From Filosporella fistucella (lineage: Eukaryota; Ascomycota; Leotiomycetes; Helotiales): a DNA stretch of 64,000 nt. Made by a program: the position numbers and the translations under genes. The stretch is taken from the NCBI GenBank assembly GCA_030077755.1, contig JAQJZZ010000014.1:1054001-1118000 (forward strand), given 5' to 3'. Positions 11,918-24,044 of this stretch are shown in pieces; the first letter of the stretch is position 1, and the number at the start of each line of letters is the position of its first letter. The notes under the pieces were generated by a model. The model worked only from the letters and a program-made list of their open reading frames with translations. It made no database searches and was not told where the DNA came from.

Positions 11918-14900
11918 ATGGCTTCCAGGTGAGCAAGCTCCAAGATCCATCTCAATCAACGTGACTTTTCCAAGAGACAAGCAAAATTTGGGCGCCCCAA
12001 ATTTTGACCGAGTTTCTTTGAGACGCACCCAGGGCACTGCGCACAAGGCCATTGGTACTCGACTCTCACCGCATATGGATTGCTAACTCTCCTTCTCTCG
12101 ATCTAGTAACCGCAATCGTAGGCGGGAACACCGCGTCTTCGAGGTTGGTGGTTTGAGCGGATCATCACCAGATCTTCCTAAGCAATCTTCACACTCACCA
12201 GCTCAGCCATTGCTGACGTCTATTCTCTCTCCGTCTTATCAGACTACCTACCAGCGTGAGCGAAGGGAACAAGGCAGCTCCAAAGATTTGCACGAAGCTG
12301 GCCTGGAGACATCGTCCTCTAACCTGCAAGATCGATCTTCACGCACAGTAGCTGAGTTGTCACTTTCGTCTATTCTCTCTTCATCTGATCGACAAATCTA
12401 CCAGCCTAGGCGAGAAGAGCAAAATCGCTCCAACGAGTTGGGAGATTCTGAACTGTTACCATCTGTACCAGACCGCGTTGCTTCACCAGATGAGCAATTA
12501 GTTTCCAAGCAGCTGTCACCTACTCGTTCATTTGCAAGCTCTGATTCTACGGGCACCACCGTTAAGCCGGCTTTATCAGTGGCTGCTTTGCCACCTTCCC
12601 ACCAACGAGCAGGTGCATTAGAACTTTTATTACCAGGGCGAGATATATCAGCAACGAGATTGGAGCAGTCATTACGCAGTATGGATCGAAACGATCCCAT
12701 CATACGATGGTCCCCTAACACTTCCCGTGACGAGTTCATGGTGTTCAACGTCAACAACAAGGTTGCTCATTTCTACGAAGCCACTGGACAGGCCAAGCCT
12801 GGTCGCTTCGACTTCAACAAGATATCCAAACATACAGATTTGCCAGTCATCAACACCTATGATTGGTCGCCAGTTATTAGAGGTCTTGTTGCGGTTGGTA
12901 CAGCTCATGGAGAAGTTCATCTGCTCCGCACCGATGACAACTCTAGCGCCTCTATTTCATTGCCACTCAAGTTGCAGAGATCTTGCCAATCAGTTGCATT
13001 CAATGCCACGGGTCTTCTTGCAGTCGGTTTAGACCGAGTACGTAATGACTCTTGCCTACAAATCTGGGACATCAACGAAAGATTGAGCAGCTGGGATTCT
13101 AGCCAAAAGGGTTGGACCGTACCACAAGCCAGCATCGAGCCAACCAAAAAGCTTGAGGGCAGTACCTCGATTACCAGCATCAGATTCTTCGAGGATCAGC
13201 CACAGACACTGGTTGCTGGCGTCAAAAACCAAAGCGTTCGAGTCCATGATCTCCGAGGTAAGACCCTATGTCGTATTTCCCATGTATGTAAGTTAACAGT
13301 TGATAGATCCACACTCAGCCGTCATTACTTTCCAGACAAAGTACTGCAATAATATCGCCATCGACCATACCGATTCAAACTACTTTGCGTCATCTAACCT
13401 CACGGATTCTGGCCTGTCGATTTGGGACCGGAGAACTAGTGCTCGTGGCTCAGCTTCACCAGTCTATTTACAATCCTTTGATAGTGGTGATCAGCCGTGG
13501 GGCTCAGTCCTGGACCTGAGAAGCGCAATCACTGGTGACAAGAATGTATTCATCAGACAACTCCGATACTCCAGAGAACATCGTGGTGCTCTGGGAGTCC
13601 TGTCAACTGCAGGCGAATTGCGGGTCTTACAAACCAAGAAGGACTTCATTGAGCCAGGATCATCCGATGAGGTAGAAGGTAGCCCTGAACTTCTTCACAT
13701 TTCGAAGTCATACGACTTGCAATATGCATATTCCGAACCTAGACACAAGAACAGATTTGAGAATCGTATCGTGTCTTTCGATTGGATCAATTGTGGATCA
13801 TCCGACCTGTCGGGACGTGTTGTTGCATTGCAAGCAAATATGGATTTTGAGGTCTTACAAATGCCCGACACGACCGCGAGTCAGCTGGCTTCCTTGATTC
13901 CGTGGCAGCCACCCCATACTTGTAAGTCCGGGTACTGAAATATAGAAACTCTCCACTAATCCTTGGTAGCTGGCGACCCATATTTGACCCTCTTGAATGT
14001 TGAAAAATCTAGCGAACGTGAGGAGCTCCTTGGCCCACTTTATGCAAATGCTGCGAAAGCTGAGGTGCCTGTATTTGGGCCAAACAGATATACGAAAGTC
14101 AGAAAAGAACTGGTCGATCAAGTCAAGCAGGCACTAGAATCTAAGAAGGACCCTGTCATTGATCTCCTCGCCCCACAGAAATCTCCTGTCGGACAGCCAT
14201 CAGCAAACACTGCTGTGACTGCTGAGTATCTAGGAAACGAGTTTTCGCACCTTCACCTCGAAGCTATTGCGGATAGCCAATCCAGTGGACAGGCTGTGAG
14301 CATGAACGAAACTTCCCCTCAGGCTGTTAAGTCGAGCAGAGAACGTCATGATCAATCACACTATTCAGCGCGCAGCGGTCTCCCCATGTCAAAGGAAGAG
14401 CATGAAAAGTATGATAACATTATGCTGCATCGTGCCGAACATAAATACTTGTTCGACTGCGAGAAGAACAAATCAATTGTTGCAGATGACCCATGGCTAC
14501 AAGATGCTTGGGATTGGGTTTCTTGTAAGTGCACACCAGCTACCACATATCTAGATTCTGACGGTGTAAAGGTGCAGAAGCAGCCGCAAAGAATGACGGT
14601 ATGGTTGCATTGCCGCTTGATTTGAGCTACTTGGGGGTTCACTCTATATGGAATAACTTGCTAGGTGGGTCATTTACTCCGTGATGTTGCGTTCAATGTG
14701 CTAATTCGTAATAGGAGAGAAGTCAGAGTCTCGTCTGATTGAAAGTGTGGTCAATCCGGATACCGCTGAATGGGAACGATTAATTGCCACGGTCAATAAG
14801 CAAAACGGACGCACTGATTTCGTTGGTGTAGAGACAGAGAAGCCACATCACCGACAATTGTGTCTTGCGATCTGCGGACTATTGAAATCTTCGACCAAAC

Positions 14901-15997
14901 TCGATGAGGACTTACACGAGCTGACGGAAGCCGGAAAGTACACAACTGCTGCGGCTTGGGCACTTTTTGAATCAGACCCAAAGCGAGCTGTCGAAATTCT
15001 GAAGAGTGGTGGCAATGATTTTGTCTTTGTAGCTATGGCCTTGGATATCAAGCTGAAGAGTGGTGCATCCGCTGCGCTAGACAAGAACGATTGGACTCTA
15101 CCTTCCGAGAAGCACCCACAAATGGCGAAAGACCCATACCTACGGGCCATTTATGGCTATATCTCCACCGGCGATTGGACTGCAATTGCTGACGAGCCAT
15201 CTCTTCCACTTCGTGATAGAGTTTGGGTTGCTCTGCGATATTTTGACGATGACAAGCTTACACAATGGCTTTCGAAGGAAATGGAGGAGGCAATCCTTCA
15301 CGGAGACATTGAAGGCCTTGTATTGGCGGGAATTACCGACAATATGGTTGACATATTCGCAAAGTACATTGAGAAATTTGGCGATTTTCAAACTCCAATA
15401 TTGATCTTGTCCTTCTGTTATCCCCGATACATCACCGATTATCGCTGTGAAGCTTGGCGCAAAGCCTACAAAGACTTCCTCAATCGACACAAGAAGTTCA
15501 TCTTGCGAGCAATGTTCGATGTGCAATCAACTAAAAAGAGTCGTCAACGAGATGGAGTTCCTGTTATCAAACCTCCTCCACGCCAGGTAACCATCCGTTG
15601 CCAAAACTGCGATTCCCAGATAGCAACCGACCTTGCCAATTCCTACGCCGAATCAGGCTCTCAGAAGGTCTCCGCTCCTGCCATCCCAGCTCGGACAAAT
15701 CCGCTGGCACAGGCCGGCATCAATGCAGGTTTGTGCTGCCCAAGATGCGGTGCGCAGCTCCCACGATGTGCCTCCTGTATGGAGATGGTGGGAATGCCAC
15801 GATCTGACAAGCCGGAACAATCAACCGATCCAGCTGTGAGGAGGATGGCAAAGTTTCCAACCTTCTGCCTAAAGTGCAAGCACGTTATGCACTTGGACCA
15901 CGCCACAGAGTGGTTCAAGCTGCATAGCGAGTGCCCGGTCCCAGAGTGTCATTGCCGCTGCAATGAGCAGGCGCGCCGTCACTTTGGCCCGGCCTGA
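11918..15997 (+). CDS. SEA4: GATOR2/SEA complex WD40 protein Mio (Sea4)
   Basis: Six exons (11918-11928, 12107-13257, 13307-13921, 13970-14524, 14572-14664, 14715-15997) give 1235 residues. The first exon encodes only MAS plus two bases; its GTGAGC donor, GCTAAC branch site and CTAG acceptor give the only in-frame ATG found. After a ~180-residue Ser-rich N-terminus, WD40 repeats start at DRNDPIIRWSPN. A helical middle follows, and a C-terminal zinc domain lies at ~1100-1230 with CQNC, CCPRCGAQLPRCASC, CLKCKHVMHLDHATEWF and ECPVPECHCRC. This matches human MIOS. GATOR2 acts at the vacuole to relieve GATOR1 inhibition of TORC1 when amino acids are present. Intron 4 (14525-14571) ends in AAG; the upstream TAG precedes the CTGAC branch site and gives the wrong frame. 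Confidence 0.9.
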
Positions 15998-16657
15998 GGT
16001 GGTGGTTGGGGGTGCTTTTTGTTCGTTGGCGTTGGGAGAATGGGCATTGCCCGGCGTTTAGGGGATACCCAGATTTGTACGATAGTTAGATGAAGATAGA
16101 CCAGCGAGAGTATTTCCTCGGTCTAAAAGTGCCAATGGCAGATCATTGATTTGCTAACGTTATAGACTTTCGCCTGAGTGACGTATATGATGTCTCCTCA
16201 GATTGTGCAGAGAATGGCATGGATGAAACGGCTCTTCTCAGAGTTTGTACGTTTCACTTTGACCAGATGTCCTGATAGCACACGCTTATCTAGCTCTTAA
16301 AATTATATATCACACTCTTAGACTATCAAACGTATAGGCGCTAGCTATAGCTTACAAGGAGAATTATGTAGAGCGGTTGTTCGACTTAAACTGGGGTGAT
16401 CTGTCTCTACTAAATATTGAAGGCTCAATATGCTTGTTATTTATCGGAAGTTATACGAGCGTTTTGAAAGTAGATACTACCTGAATAAGTGAGCTAAAGT
16501 ATAGCAAGTAACATGACCTGTTCACCAATTCAAATAATCGAAGCGAGGAGTGGTAATTTCATATGATTTCGAATACCTGCCGATTATTCTTACAGCATAG
16601 TGGGAGCTCAATTGAGACTGTGCAATTTAATGTCTTTGAGGCTTTTTTTTGAAGACT
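15998..16657. other. Convergent intergenic region, AT-rich core
   Basis: 660 bp between the Mio and TPT1 stops. 16240-16500 is rich in TA steps and poor in coding potential, which would be compatible with an old mutated repeat, but no element ends are visible. Confidence 0.4.
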
Positions 16658-17764
16658 TTACGACTTTGCAGGCTCATTGCTTCCACCAGCCACATTGCCA
16701 GGGATATCTTTGCCCTTTCCTCCCGGTGCAGCTTTATCACGACGTTGACCGTTTTGCTTCTTTCCCTGTTGACCTTTACCGCGAGGAGCATTCCTATTTT
16801 GTAGTGCTGGTGGTAGACTAGCAATCTTTTTGCCATCTTCCCACAGCAATCCAACGTCTTGTTTCCTGCCAGCCACCTTTTGCCAATATTTGGTCTCCAA
16901 GAATCCACCTTCATTCCCCTCAGTTAACACGACACCATTATCACTTAGCCACCATATAATCCCATCCTCCAAAGACTTTCTGATGTCCACGTATATCAGA
17001 ATCTCAGCATCACTCCTCATTCCACTAATGACTCCTTGGCGATCTTCTGGTAAGCCTGTGCTGAAATGTATGTGGTTCCTGGTCATCTTCTTCAAGCCGC
17101 CGGACTCAACGATGTTTGTGTAGAATGCAAAATAAGTGCCGTGAACAACGATGTCTGGGACGTTGCCAGCCTCAAGAGTGATGGGAGTCAGAAGTGCAGC
17201 CGATTCAATAGCTATGCTATGACCTTGGTTTGCTCGAATCACCCAATCTGAGGGATCTTCAGATGCGAGATCAGGTGCTGACTTGAGAGTCGGGTTGGGT
17301 TTCATGGAGAAACGTTGTTTGGCATTATCTGCAACGGCCTCTTTGATGTCTGAGAATGTGACTTGTAGTGATTTGAGTCGTTGCCATTTCAACTATTCCA
17401 CAATTAGTCCGGATTTCAAGTGATGGGATAATATCTTATGGTGAGGATGCCAATCCTTTTCGAGAACAGCTCCACCAAGAGATGGAGCTGAATTTCAACT
17501 TACTACTTGCTCAACACTGGCAAATCCTTCGGCGTCAAGCTTTACACCCTCTTCTTCAGCAGCATGCCTGAGAAGCTTCGATAATGCCTTCGAGATGGCA
17601 ACATCTCTGTTCATACCTCCTGAACCACCACCGCCTCTTCCACCCCGCCCTCCTCTACCACTGCCTCTCCCTCGACCTGCTCGAGCATTTCGTATTCCAT
17701 CCATCCCAATATCTATTGCTTCGGCCTTGTCAACAAAGTCTGATGAATCACCTGGCTGTGCCAT
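16658..17764 (-). CDS. TPT1: tRNA 2'-phosphotransferase
   Basis: Exons 17764-17504 and 17392-16658 give 331 residues; the 111-nt intron is GT-AG. Tpt1 removes the 2'-phosphate left at the tRNA splice junction, transferring it to NAD+. The motifs are intact: LSKLLRH (61-67, R66/H67), RANQGHS (140-146, R140), HGT (171-173), TRNHIHF (191-197) and MRSDAE (212-217, R213). The R-H-R-R tetrad known from yeast Tpt1 is therefore present. The N-terminus carries an RGG/GRG-rich tract (about 30-50) absent from the minimal enzyme, and the C-terminal ~60 residues are Lys/Gly-rich. The frame is open upstream to 18010, but the chosen Met gives the compact, conserved-looking start MAQPGDSSDF. Divergent from an F-box gene with 341 bp between starts, which serve both promoters. 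Confidence 0.94.
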
Positions 17765-18105
17765 GATTGGTTGACCACTGTATGTATGTTCTCGGGTGTG
17801 ATGATGAGTCTTGATATGGTTAGTTGGTATCTGCTTTAAAGTTGAAAACAAATTATGTTTCTTGAACATCACAAGCAATAAAATAGAAGCAAGGAGTCTT
17901 TTCACAACTCGACAGGAAATTGTGTAAATCACGTGCACTGGCTCGCTAAACCTGGAATGAGGAGTCACGCCGACCTCAGCTCCCTGATGACGGTTCACAA
18001 TTCTGTGCATATTGAATCTGTGACACTTTCCAAGCTCTCGGATTGCAAGCTCTATTGAATACGAAGTCCTAAAGGAACATAATAGAAGAAACTGGATGCA
18101 TAAGA

Positions 18106-19359
18106 ATGGCTGAAGTTAGTCTACCACACGAAGTCAAACGAATGATCTACGACCTCCTGGATCTCAAGGCTGTGAAGTCATTGCGTCTGGTGTCAAAATC
18201 TTGGGCTGCCGTTGGGGTTGAGCTACTCTTTTTACCGATCTTTGTTGTCAAGTCTCCCTCTATTGACATTCTGCGCCTTATAGATATTGGTGCCCGCCCA
18301 GACATAGCAGAGCAAGCAGCAAAGACGATCAAGACTCTCTCCTTTCGCACCACAGGATGGGACCCTGAATATTTGCGAACAGTTCTATGTTCCAGGCATG
18401 TACACGTGCGCCAATTCGAAGTTGTGGCTTTTGTTCCAAATCGGGTGGAAATGAACGCCATGGCGGAGCTCGACGATTATATTGTACGGAGAAAAGCAGA
18501 TGATGTGCAATGCCAGAATCGTGGTTCTTTGATTCAAGCTCTACGAGTTATTCCGCAGGTGTGTACTCTAGAGTTTGAAAATCGCAACCCCTTTGAGAAT
18601 ATCCTACTTCGAAAGGTATGGGACGAGTTCACCGTGGACATATCTCTGCAATCTTCGGTGCTTCTTGGTTGCCGTCAGCTCCTGGGTTTTATTTCTGCGG
18701 CAAAAGAAGCAGGTCTAGTGATCCGTCATTTTCATCATGAAATGCTTAGCTCCACATTTTTCTGGAATGAGAATCAGGTGCCCCCCCCTGAGGGAATCGA
18801 CTATCTCCACCAACTCCAGACACTCCATGTGCAGGTATACGACTGCGACTACTTTGAATCAGCACAGACAGTGGAGGCTGTTGGTACTTCCATACGCAAC
18901 ATCATCTCAGAGTCCACCTGCCTAAGGGACCTGGCGGTCAGATTTTTCGAGCTTCGATTGGGTGAGCTGAATTGTTTGCCTGAGACTACCAAGTCCAATT
19001 TGGTGTCATTGACTTTGTATCACGCTCAATTTGAAACGAAAAACTTGATGAGATTCTTACAAGGGCAGGCAGCAACACTCAAAAACTTACATCTTAACCT
19101 ATTGGATGATGCACACCTACCTTTGAAAGATTTCGCTGAAAAGATCCGAGACCTTTGTGGCTTTCAGCTCGAGAGAGTTCAGATCACCGGTTACTTCGAA
19201 AATGTCGGAAATCTCGATGCAAAATGGCTCCTTCTCCCAATTTACAGCAAAAATTGGGAGGATCTGGTAGATCCACGAAGATCTCGTACGAAGCTGGTAG
19301 AGGATTTCATCTTGAGAGGGGCACCATGGCCCACGACTCCAGTCGAGATCGTTGCCTAG
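18106..19359 (+). CDS. F-box domain protein
   Basis: Single-exon frame of 417 residues starting MAEVSLPHEVKRMIYDLLDL. The N-terminal ~45 residues form an F-box (LPHEVKRMIYDLL, then LRLVSKSWAAVGVELLF), which binds Skp1 in SCF ubiquitin ligases. The rest has loosely spaced Leu-rich strands (LVSLTLYHAQF, LKNLHLNLLDD) like the degenerate LRR half of many fungal F-box proteins. The substrate is unknown. Divergent from TPT1. Gene reality is well supported by length and F-box; orthology is not assigned. Confidence 0.85.
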   Translation: MAEVSLPHEVKRMIYDLLDLKAVKSLRLVSKSWAAVGVELLFLPIFVVKSPSIDILRLIDIGARPDIAEQAAKTIKTLSFRTTGWDPEYLRTVLCSRHVHVRQFEVVAFVPNRVEMNAMAELDDYIVRRKADDVQCQNRGSLIQALRVIPQVCTLEFENRNPFENILLRKVWDEFTVDISLQSSVLLGCRQLLGFISAAKEAGLVIRHFHHEMLSSTFFWNENQVPPPEGIDYLHQLQTLHVQVYDCDYFESAQTVEAVGTSIRNIISESTCLRDLAVRFFELRLGELNCLPETTKSNLVSLTLYHAQFETKNLMRFLQGQAATLKNLHLNLLDDAHLPLKDFAEKIRDLCGFQLERVQITGYFENVGNLDAKWLLLPIYSKNWEDLVDPRRSRTKLVEDFILRGAPWPTTPVEIVA

Positions 19360-20047
19360 AATAACACACCTACTATGTGCATCTTCAAGTGGGCAGGGGA
19401 TTGATAGATATGGAGAACAATAGCTTGCAGGCTCTTACCCAGGTATCTTATCTCTGGTATATGATCATATCGTGTTACAATGGCGTTTCTGGCACTTTAA
19501 AGATCACGGACGTGGTGCTACGCGATTTGAAAGTGATGAGGATTTCAGAGGGTCAATTCCTCCCACTGAAAATCAATTGATCCGTATGATACATGTACTA
19601 TTTCAGATTCAGCTAATATATCTTTCCGGCATTGGCTTCGCCCAATCCATAGCTATGAAGGTAGCCAGACCTACGAGCTTCCTTCATCGCCACTGGCTTA
19701 TCACTATCGGGAGTAGATTCTGTACTGATGGCTGTCAATCTGTAACTGTTATCCTCCTTATCATAACAAGACAAATTTGTCTTGTACTTCGATATTGATT
19801 TCAAAGGAAACAATAGATGGACCTTAAACGGAAGTATTCTGATTCTAGCAGTATACCACTACTGAGGGTTCAAGGATCACAAATCCAGGGGATAGCAGCA
19901 TATGAGATGTCCATGTACTATTCTGTATTGGAGCAATACCTCATGCAATGCATTTCTTCTCATCATTAACCAATCCTCGTTTTTCAATGTCAGTTGTTTT
20001 CTGCGATTGTACCAACTTTGTACTAAGACTGAGGTGTGCTCATGGGT
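19360..20047. other. Convergent intergenic region
   Basis: 690 bp between the F-box stop and the ankyrin-gene stop. It contains a 20-bp perfect palindrome (19766-19785, listed separately). No coding signal. Confidence 0.5.
19766..19785. repeat. 20-bp perfect palindrome
   Basis: ACAAGACAAATTTGTCTTGT is identical to its reverse complement. It sits in the convergent spacer between the F-box and ankyrin genes. The next base on each side breaks symmetry. It could be a dimeric protein site or a 3'-end hairpin; function unknown. Confidence 0.7.
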
Positions 20048-21178
20048 TCAAATTCTTTTTTCAGAGACAACCTCTTCCACAGGGTCTTCTTCGGCTTCAA
20101 AGTGATCAACTACACCGGGACTTCTACTAGCGGGTCGAGTAGTAGAAGTTTGTGTCTTCTTGGTTTCCTTGTCGGGTTCTCGAAAACCAAGATTCAAACT
20201 CTTGATCTTTTGGATGTGGCTTTGAAAGCAAACTACTGATTCTTGAATGCTCACACAACTCCCTCCTTTCTCATCTTTAAGTTTTGGATCTGCTTGGTGC
20301 TTGAGAAGCCAATCGCAAGTGTCATATTGTATCGCCTTTAATGCACTTTGCAACGGGGTTTCCCCATTCTCATGCCTGCCCCAAGTTCCTTGGCTTTTCT
20401 GGTTCAGATTCGCGCCACTCCTCATTAATGTTTCCAACACGTCAATACGACCGGCTATTGCTGCACATTGTAAGGCATTTGACTCTGCTATGCTTGCTCC
20501 AAATCCTAATAGCAGTTGAACAAGTGCCAAAGGACCTCCGCCAGCTGCAATATCAAGAGGTCGGATCGAGTATCCGTCGACAGGAAGATCTGGATTTGCA
20601 TGTGCTACGAGAAGGCACTAAATCTCGGGAAGGTAGCAGTTGCTGTACTCATTATCCGTTATAGCTTTCACGAAACTTTTTTTCCACTGTCCCTTTGCTA
20701 TTGTATCTCCCAGGATTGTGAATCCGTTGTCAAGCCGGGCATTTGCCAGCGACGGAATTTTTGACATCAATGAATGAAGGAGTAATGTGCTATTCTTGGC
20801 ATTGACGGCGAATTGCAACGTTCCTGCTGTTATGATTCTCTCCAAATCGACGCCCATTTCTTCTCCAAATTTTATCAAGAATTTAACAATCTCCACATTT
20901 CCTTCCTCGACGGCTGCTGCAAGCATAAAGTAAAGGGTCGGAGTTGGTCTGAGATTGAGACCACAGAATCCGCTCTTCCTCATTCTTGTCGCCAGTGCGG
21001 CTTGAGCATATACATCCCAGGGTATCTCTAGCAGGGAACGAAGTTTCGTTGGCTCTGGTAATCGGCAACATTCGAGTAGGGGCTTTTCTACCATTGTATC
21101 CTCTGACTCCTTGATTGAGGTTTGGAGAGGCCCTTCAATTGCTGCGAAAATGCCTATAATGGGTTTCCCATTCGCCAT
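20048..21178 (-). CDS. Ankyrin-repeat protein with a 54-nt intron
   Basis: A continuous frame on the minus strand is interrupted by one TAG at 20620-20618. Treating 20671-20618 as an intron (donor GTGAAA, acceptor TTTAG, 54 nt) removes the stop and rebuilds an ankyrin repeat in perfect register: GFTILGDTIAKGQWKKSF joined to CLLVAHANPDLP. Exons 21178-20672 and 20617-20048 then give 358 residues. Further repeats follow (LDIAAGGG..ALVQLLLGFGASI, ALQCAAIAGRIDVLETLMRSGANLN, TPLQSALKAIQYDTCDWLLKHQADP). No other domain or signal peptide is visible. The alternative is a pseudogene with a single nonsense mutation; the intron is favoured because the repeat register is exact, although the branch site is weak. 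Confidence 0.72.
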
Positions 21179-24044
21179 CGTTCGTTGTATTCCTATTAGT
21201 GGAAACTGTTATATCTGGAAGCATGAATGTCAGCTATAGGGGCAGATAGATATTGAAGAGTACAGAAAACCTTCTATTTATAAGATGATGTGTGAAATGA
21301 TGCGTCCAAGAATTTCTGGCTCTCGATTGTGAAAGAAAATGTGCAATGCCAGTTGAAAGTTGGTCGCTGGCAGGTGGAAGTCATAGCCTGCAAAGCTAGA
21401 CTCATGGTTTGCACCTTCTCGATGAAGACCACAATTACGCCAAGGCATACATGAACAGTGAAGTATTTATGAGTCTCATAGCTAGAAATGATCTGCATTT
21501 TGAAGTCATTTTTTCACCATTCTGATTGAACGGAAGTCACCACTAAGCTACTCTAGTATTCCAACCCAGGTAATAGTGCTCAAGGAGACTAGTTGGAGAC
21601 TTGTGACACAAATCCCTACCATTTGAAAGTCTAGTAGACTTACGAGGATTGTATAGTCCCAAATGATAGCTAACATTAACCTTTGACTCAATTGAGAGGT
21701 TAGTGTCTTCTTCTGCGACTGTCAAGGAACGCATGTTTAGTTAGTTTTTGGGTTTTTTTTACCTTTTCATTGGTATTACCACTTCTACCAATGGAAAGAG
21801 CTACTACTTCAATCAGGACTTAGCTTGAGCAGGCAGGTAGCAGCTGTCAAAGTTTCATTTTACCAATCACTCGCGCTCCCAATTCCACATTCAACCTCTC
21901 CTCCAACTTCTTTTGTCGCTCAACTGCAACTCATTGAACCCCGATATGTTCACATCAATTTCTTCGTCATCCAATCTCGAGCTTTCCAAATCGCTCTCTC
22001 AAGACCCAAACGTCAACCTCATCGACATCGTAGATCTCGAAATCATTTCAAGGCTTCCACGAAAGGATTTTTCCCCCTCATAAAACCAAGATTTTCAGTC
22101 CACCAGGACAAGCACTTGATCATTGATTCGTTTATGTAGTGTTCGTAGAACACAGCACAAAATACTTTTGAATGCCTCCACTTGATCGGATCCTCAGACT
22201 ATCATGCGTTTGAATCATCAATTGCGTTCTTGTGGTATGATTTCGAGTCTCCATGCTTTCTGTGAGAGGCCTCTCCCGATATGGCGGCATAGAAACGTGC
22301 AAAGTAAACCTCACCTGCGATTATCAAAGAGGTTGAGTGTGTGTAGGGGAAGTCATAGCCTTCTCTCACTGATTTACTCAGATCCCACGGGCATGTCAGG
22401 ATATACTGCACGTACTGTCGCCTGCAATATCTCGGTTCTGAGGGAAGTCTGGAATACTACCGTTGTATATCACAGAAAGACATGCACAACAATATGCCAG
22501 CGAGCGATTGTATGCAGAGGAATGTCCACAATGTTTCACAAGCTCAACATTTTGTACAGAACTAATGCTAGATGGCATTCTATCAACTACGAGATATGAG
22601 GACTCACAATGCTATGGTACAGATTATCAGATATTGAACAGTTTCAAGATACAACATTGTCTAGAATCCTCAAAGTTTGCCTATAGTACGTAGAGACAAG
22701 CACCACGTTAACGAAACTCAAAATAATGACCAGAGTAGAAAAAAAGTCTTGACACCTACGATAAAATCCCAAATCTACAGAGTCCCCCGCTTGCCCTCCA
22801 TCCGAATCGGTCTCCCAACCCCATCTCCACCACCAGTCCACCATACTCACCCACTTCTCCAATCCTCCCAAGATCGACCCTAAAAACCCCTCAACGTTCC
22901 TCACCTCCCCTCATCTGAAGAAAACCCTAATCCGACTCATCCCAAGCTTCAAATCCAAAACAAGTGCACGTCAGATCTTCTCCGTAAAAAGCAAGAGGTG
23001 GCTTCACAAAGTATAATTTGACAAGTACCACAAACACTCTTCGGGCCCGGGGAGACCTGCTACTGTATCCTAAAGCTTAGATCTAAACCTTAAATCTGGC
23101 TGGGATTCGGCATCGTTAGTTTAGAGGTGGACATGGGAGTTTAAGATCTTCTGGAGGTTTATGGCGTACGGTGACTGCACAACCTATAGATTCCTAACGA
23201 AGCAATCAAACCGATATTATATTATAAAATACCTCAAACATCAACAATCTCATGATATAACAAAAGTTTCCCTTCGCATTAAACACTTGATATTACCTTA
23301 ACACCCTCATATGCTTTCCCGTACCCCTCGTATCCCATCCAATACACAGTCTCCCAGATCAACTCTCCCCTCATAAAACAATACCCGAAACCTTCTCCAC
23401 CTCGAACTTAAAAAGTGAAAATACCCCGGCTGATCGACAAAGCCAGGAATTCGGTTACCACGTGTTTGTCACTAGAATATGTTCCATGGGAGTGGAAACC
23501 AGGTTATTGGAATTTGGGCCACTAGGTAGGCTGTGGGTAACGAGATTTCACGGTTCAAGATATGAGATTTCATAAGGTGAGGAATGGTGCCTCTCACAAC
23601 AAAATGGATGGATAAAATTCTTGCTTTAGTCATCAAAATTGTTATACATTCATCCCCTACCTTCCTCATTGTACGATGCCGGGTTCCAAAATATCTAGCC
23701 ATATGCAAGCAAGCAAAAGCAATGATTCCAGTATGTAATAGAGCCATATTCATCGTTTCATCAGAGCGGCTAGTAGTGTACAAGCAGGCACGTAGATAGC
23801 AATATTTACATCATAGCAATCTCGTCCTGTCCGCCGATGCGTCCGTAATTTCCGTGTCTGTGTTTTGAATCATTGCCATCGTTTGTACCATGTCTCTCTT
23901 CTCTCTTGGGTATCTCAATTGCCCCTTTTCCGATGTACGGCCAAAAAACTTTGAAAATGCCATGAAACCGTCTGCTCAAGACCCCGAAATCCGAAACCAA
24001 ACTCCAAAATGCAATATTGATACAAGATATTTTAAAATGTAAAT
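21179..24044. other. Gene-poor region
   Basis: 2.9 kb without a supportable gene. Several 60-130 codon frames exist on both strands but lack motifs, conserved starts or splice logic. On the plus strand, 22762-23015 is stop-free and ends in a basic peptide; it is too short to call. No tRNA, known transposon ends or simple repeat was recognised. Confidence 0.45.

Noticed and set aside
16180..16560. Mutated (RIP-like) transposon remnant in the TA-rich spacer
   Set aside because: No terminal repeats, target-site duplication or coding relic could be seen; the TA bias alone is insufficient.
17765..18010. Upstream extension of TPT1 to 18010
   Set aside because: In frame and ATG-initiated, but the extra 82 residues are not family-like and would occupy most of the short promoter shared with the F-box gene.
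20048..21178. Two separate genes or a nonsense pseudogene at the ankyrin locus
   Set aside because: A 54-nt GT-AG segment ending in the TAG restores the ankyrin register exactly, so one spliced gene is the simpler reading.
22204..22599. 131-codon plus-strand frame in the 21-24 kb gap
   Set aside because: No recognisable domain, odd composition (many Cys/His/Arg scattered), overlapping open frames on the other strand.
22644..22904. Small membrane-protein gene on the minus strand
   Set aside because: One hydrophobic stretch is present but the frame starts with GTG, has Trp-rich low complexity and no conserved feature.
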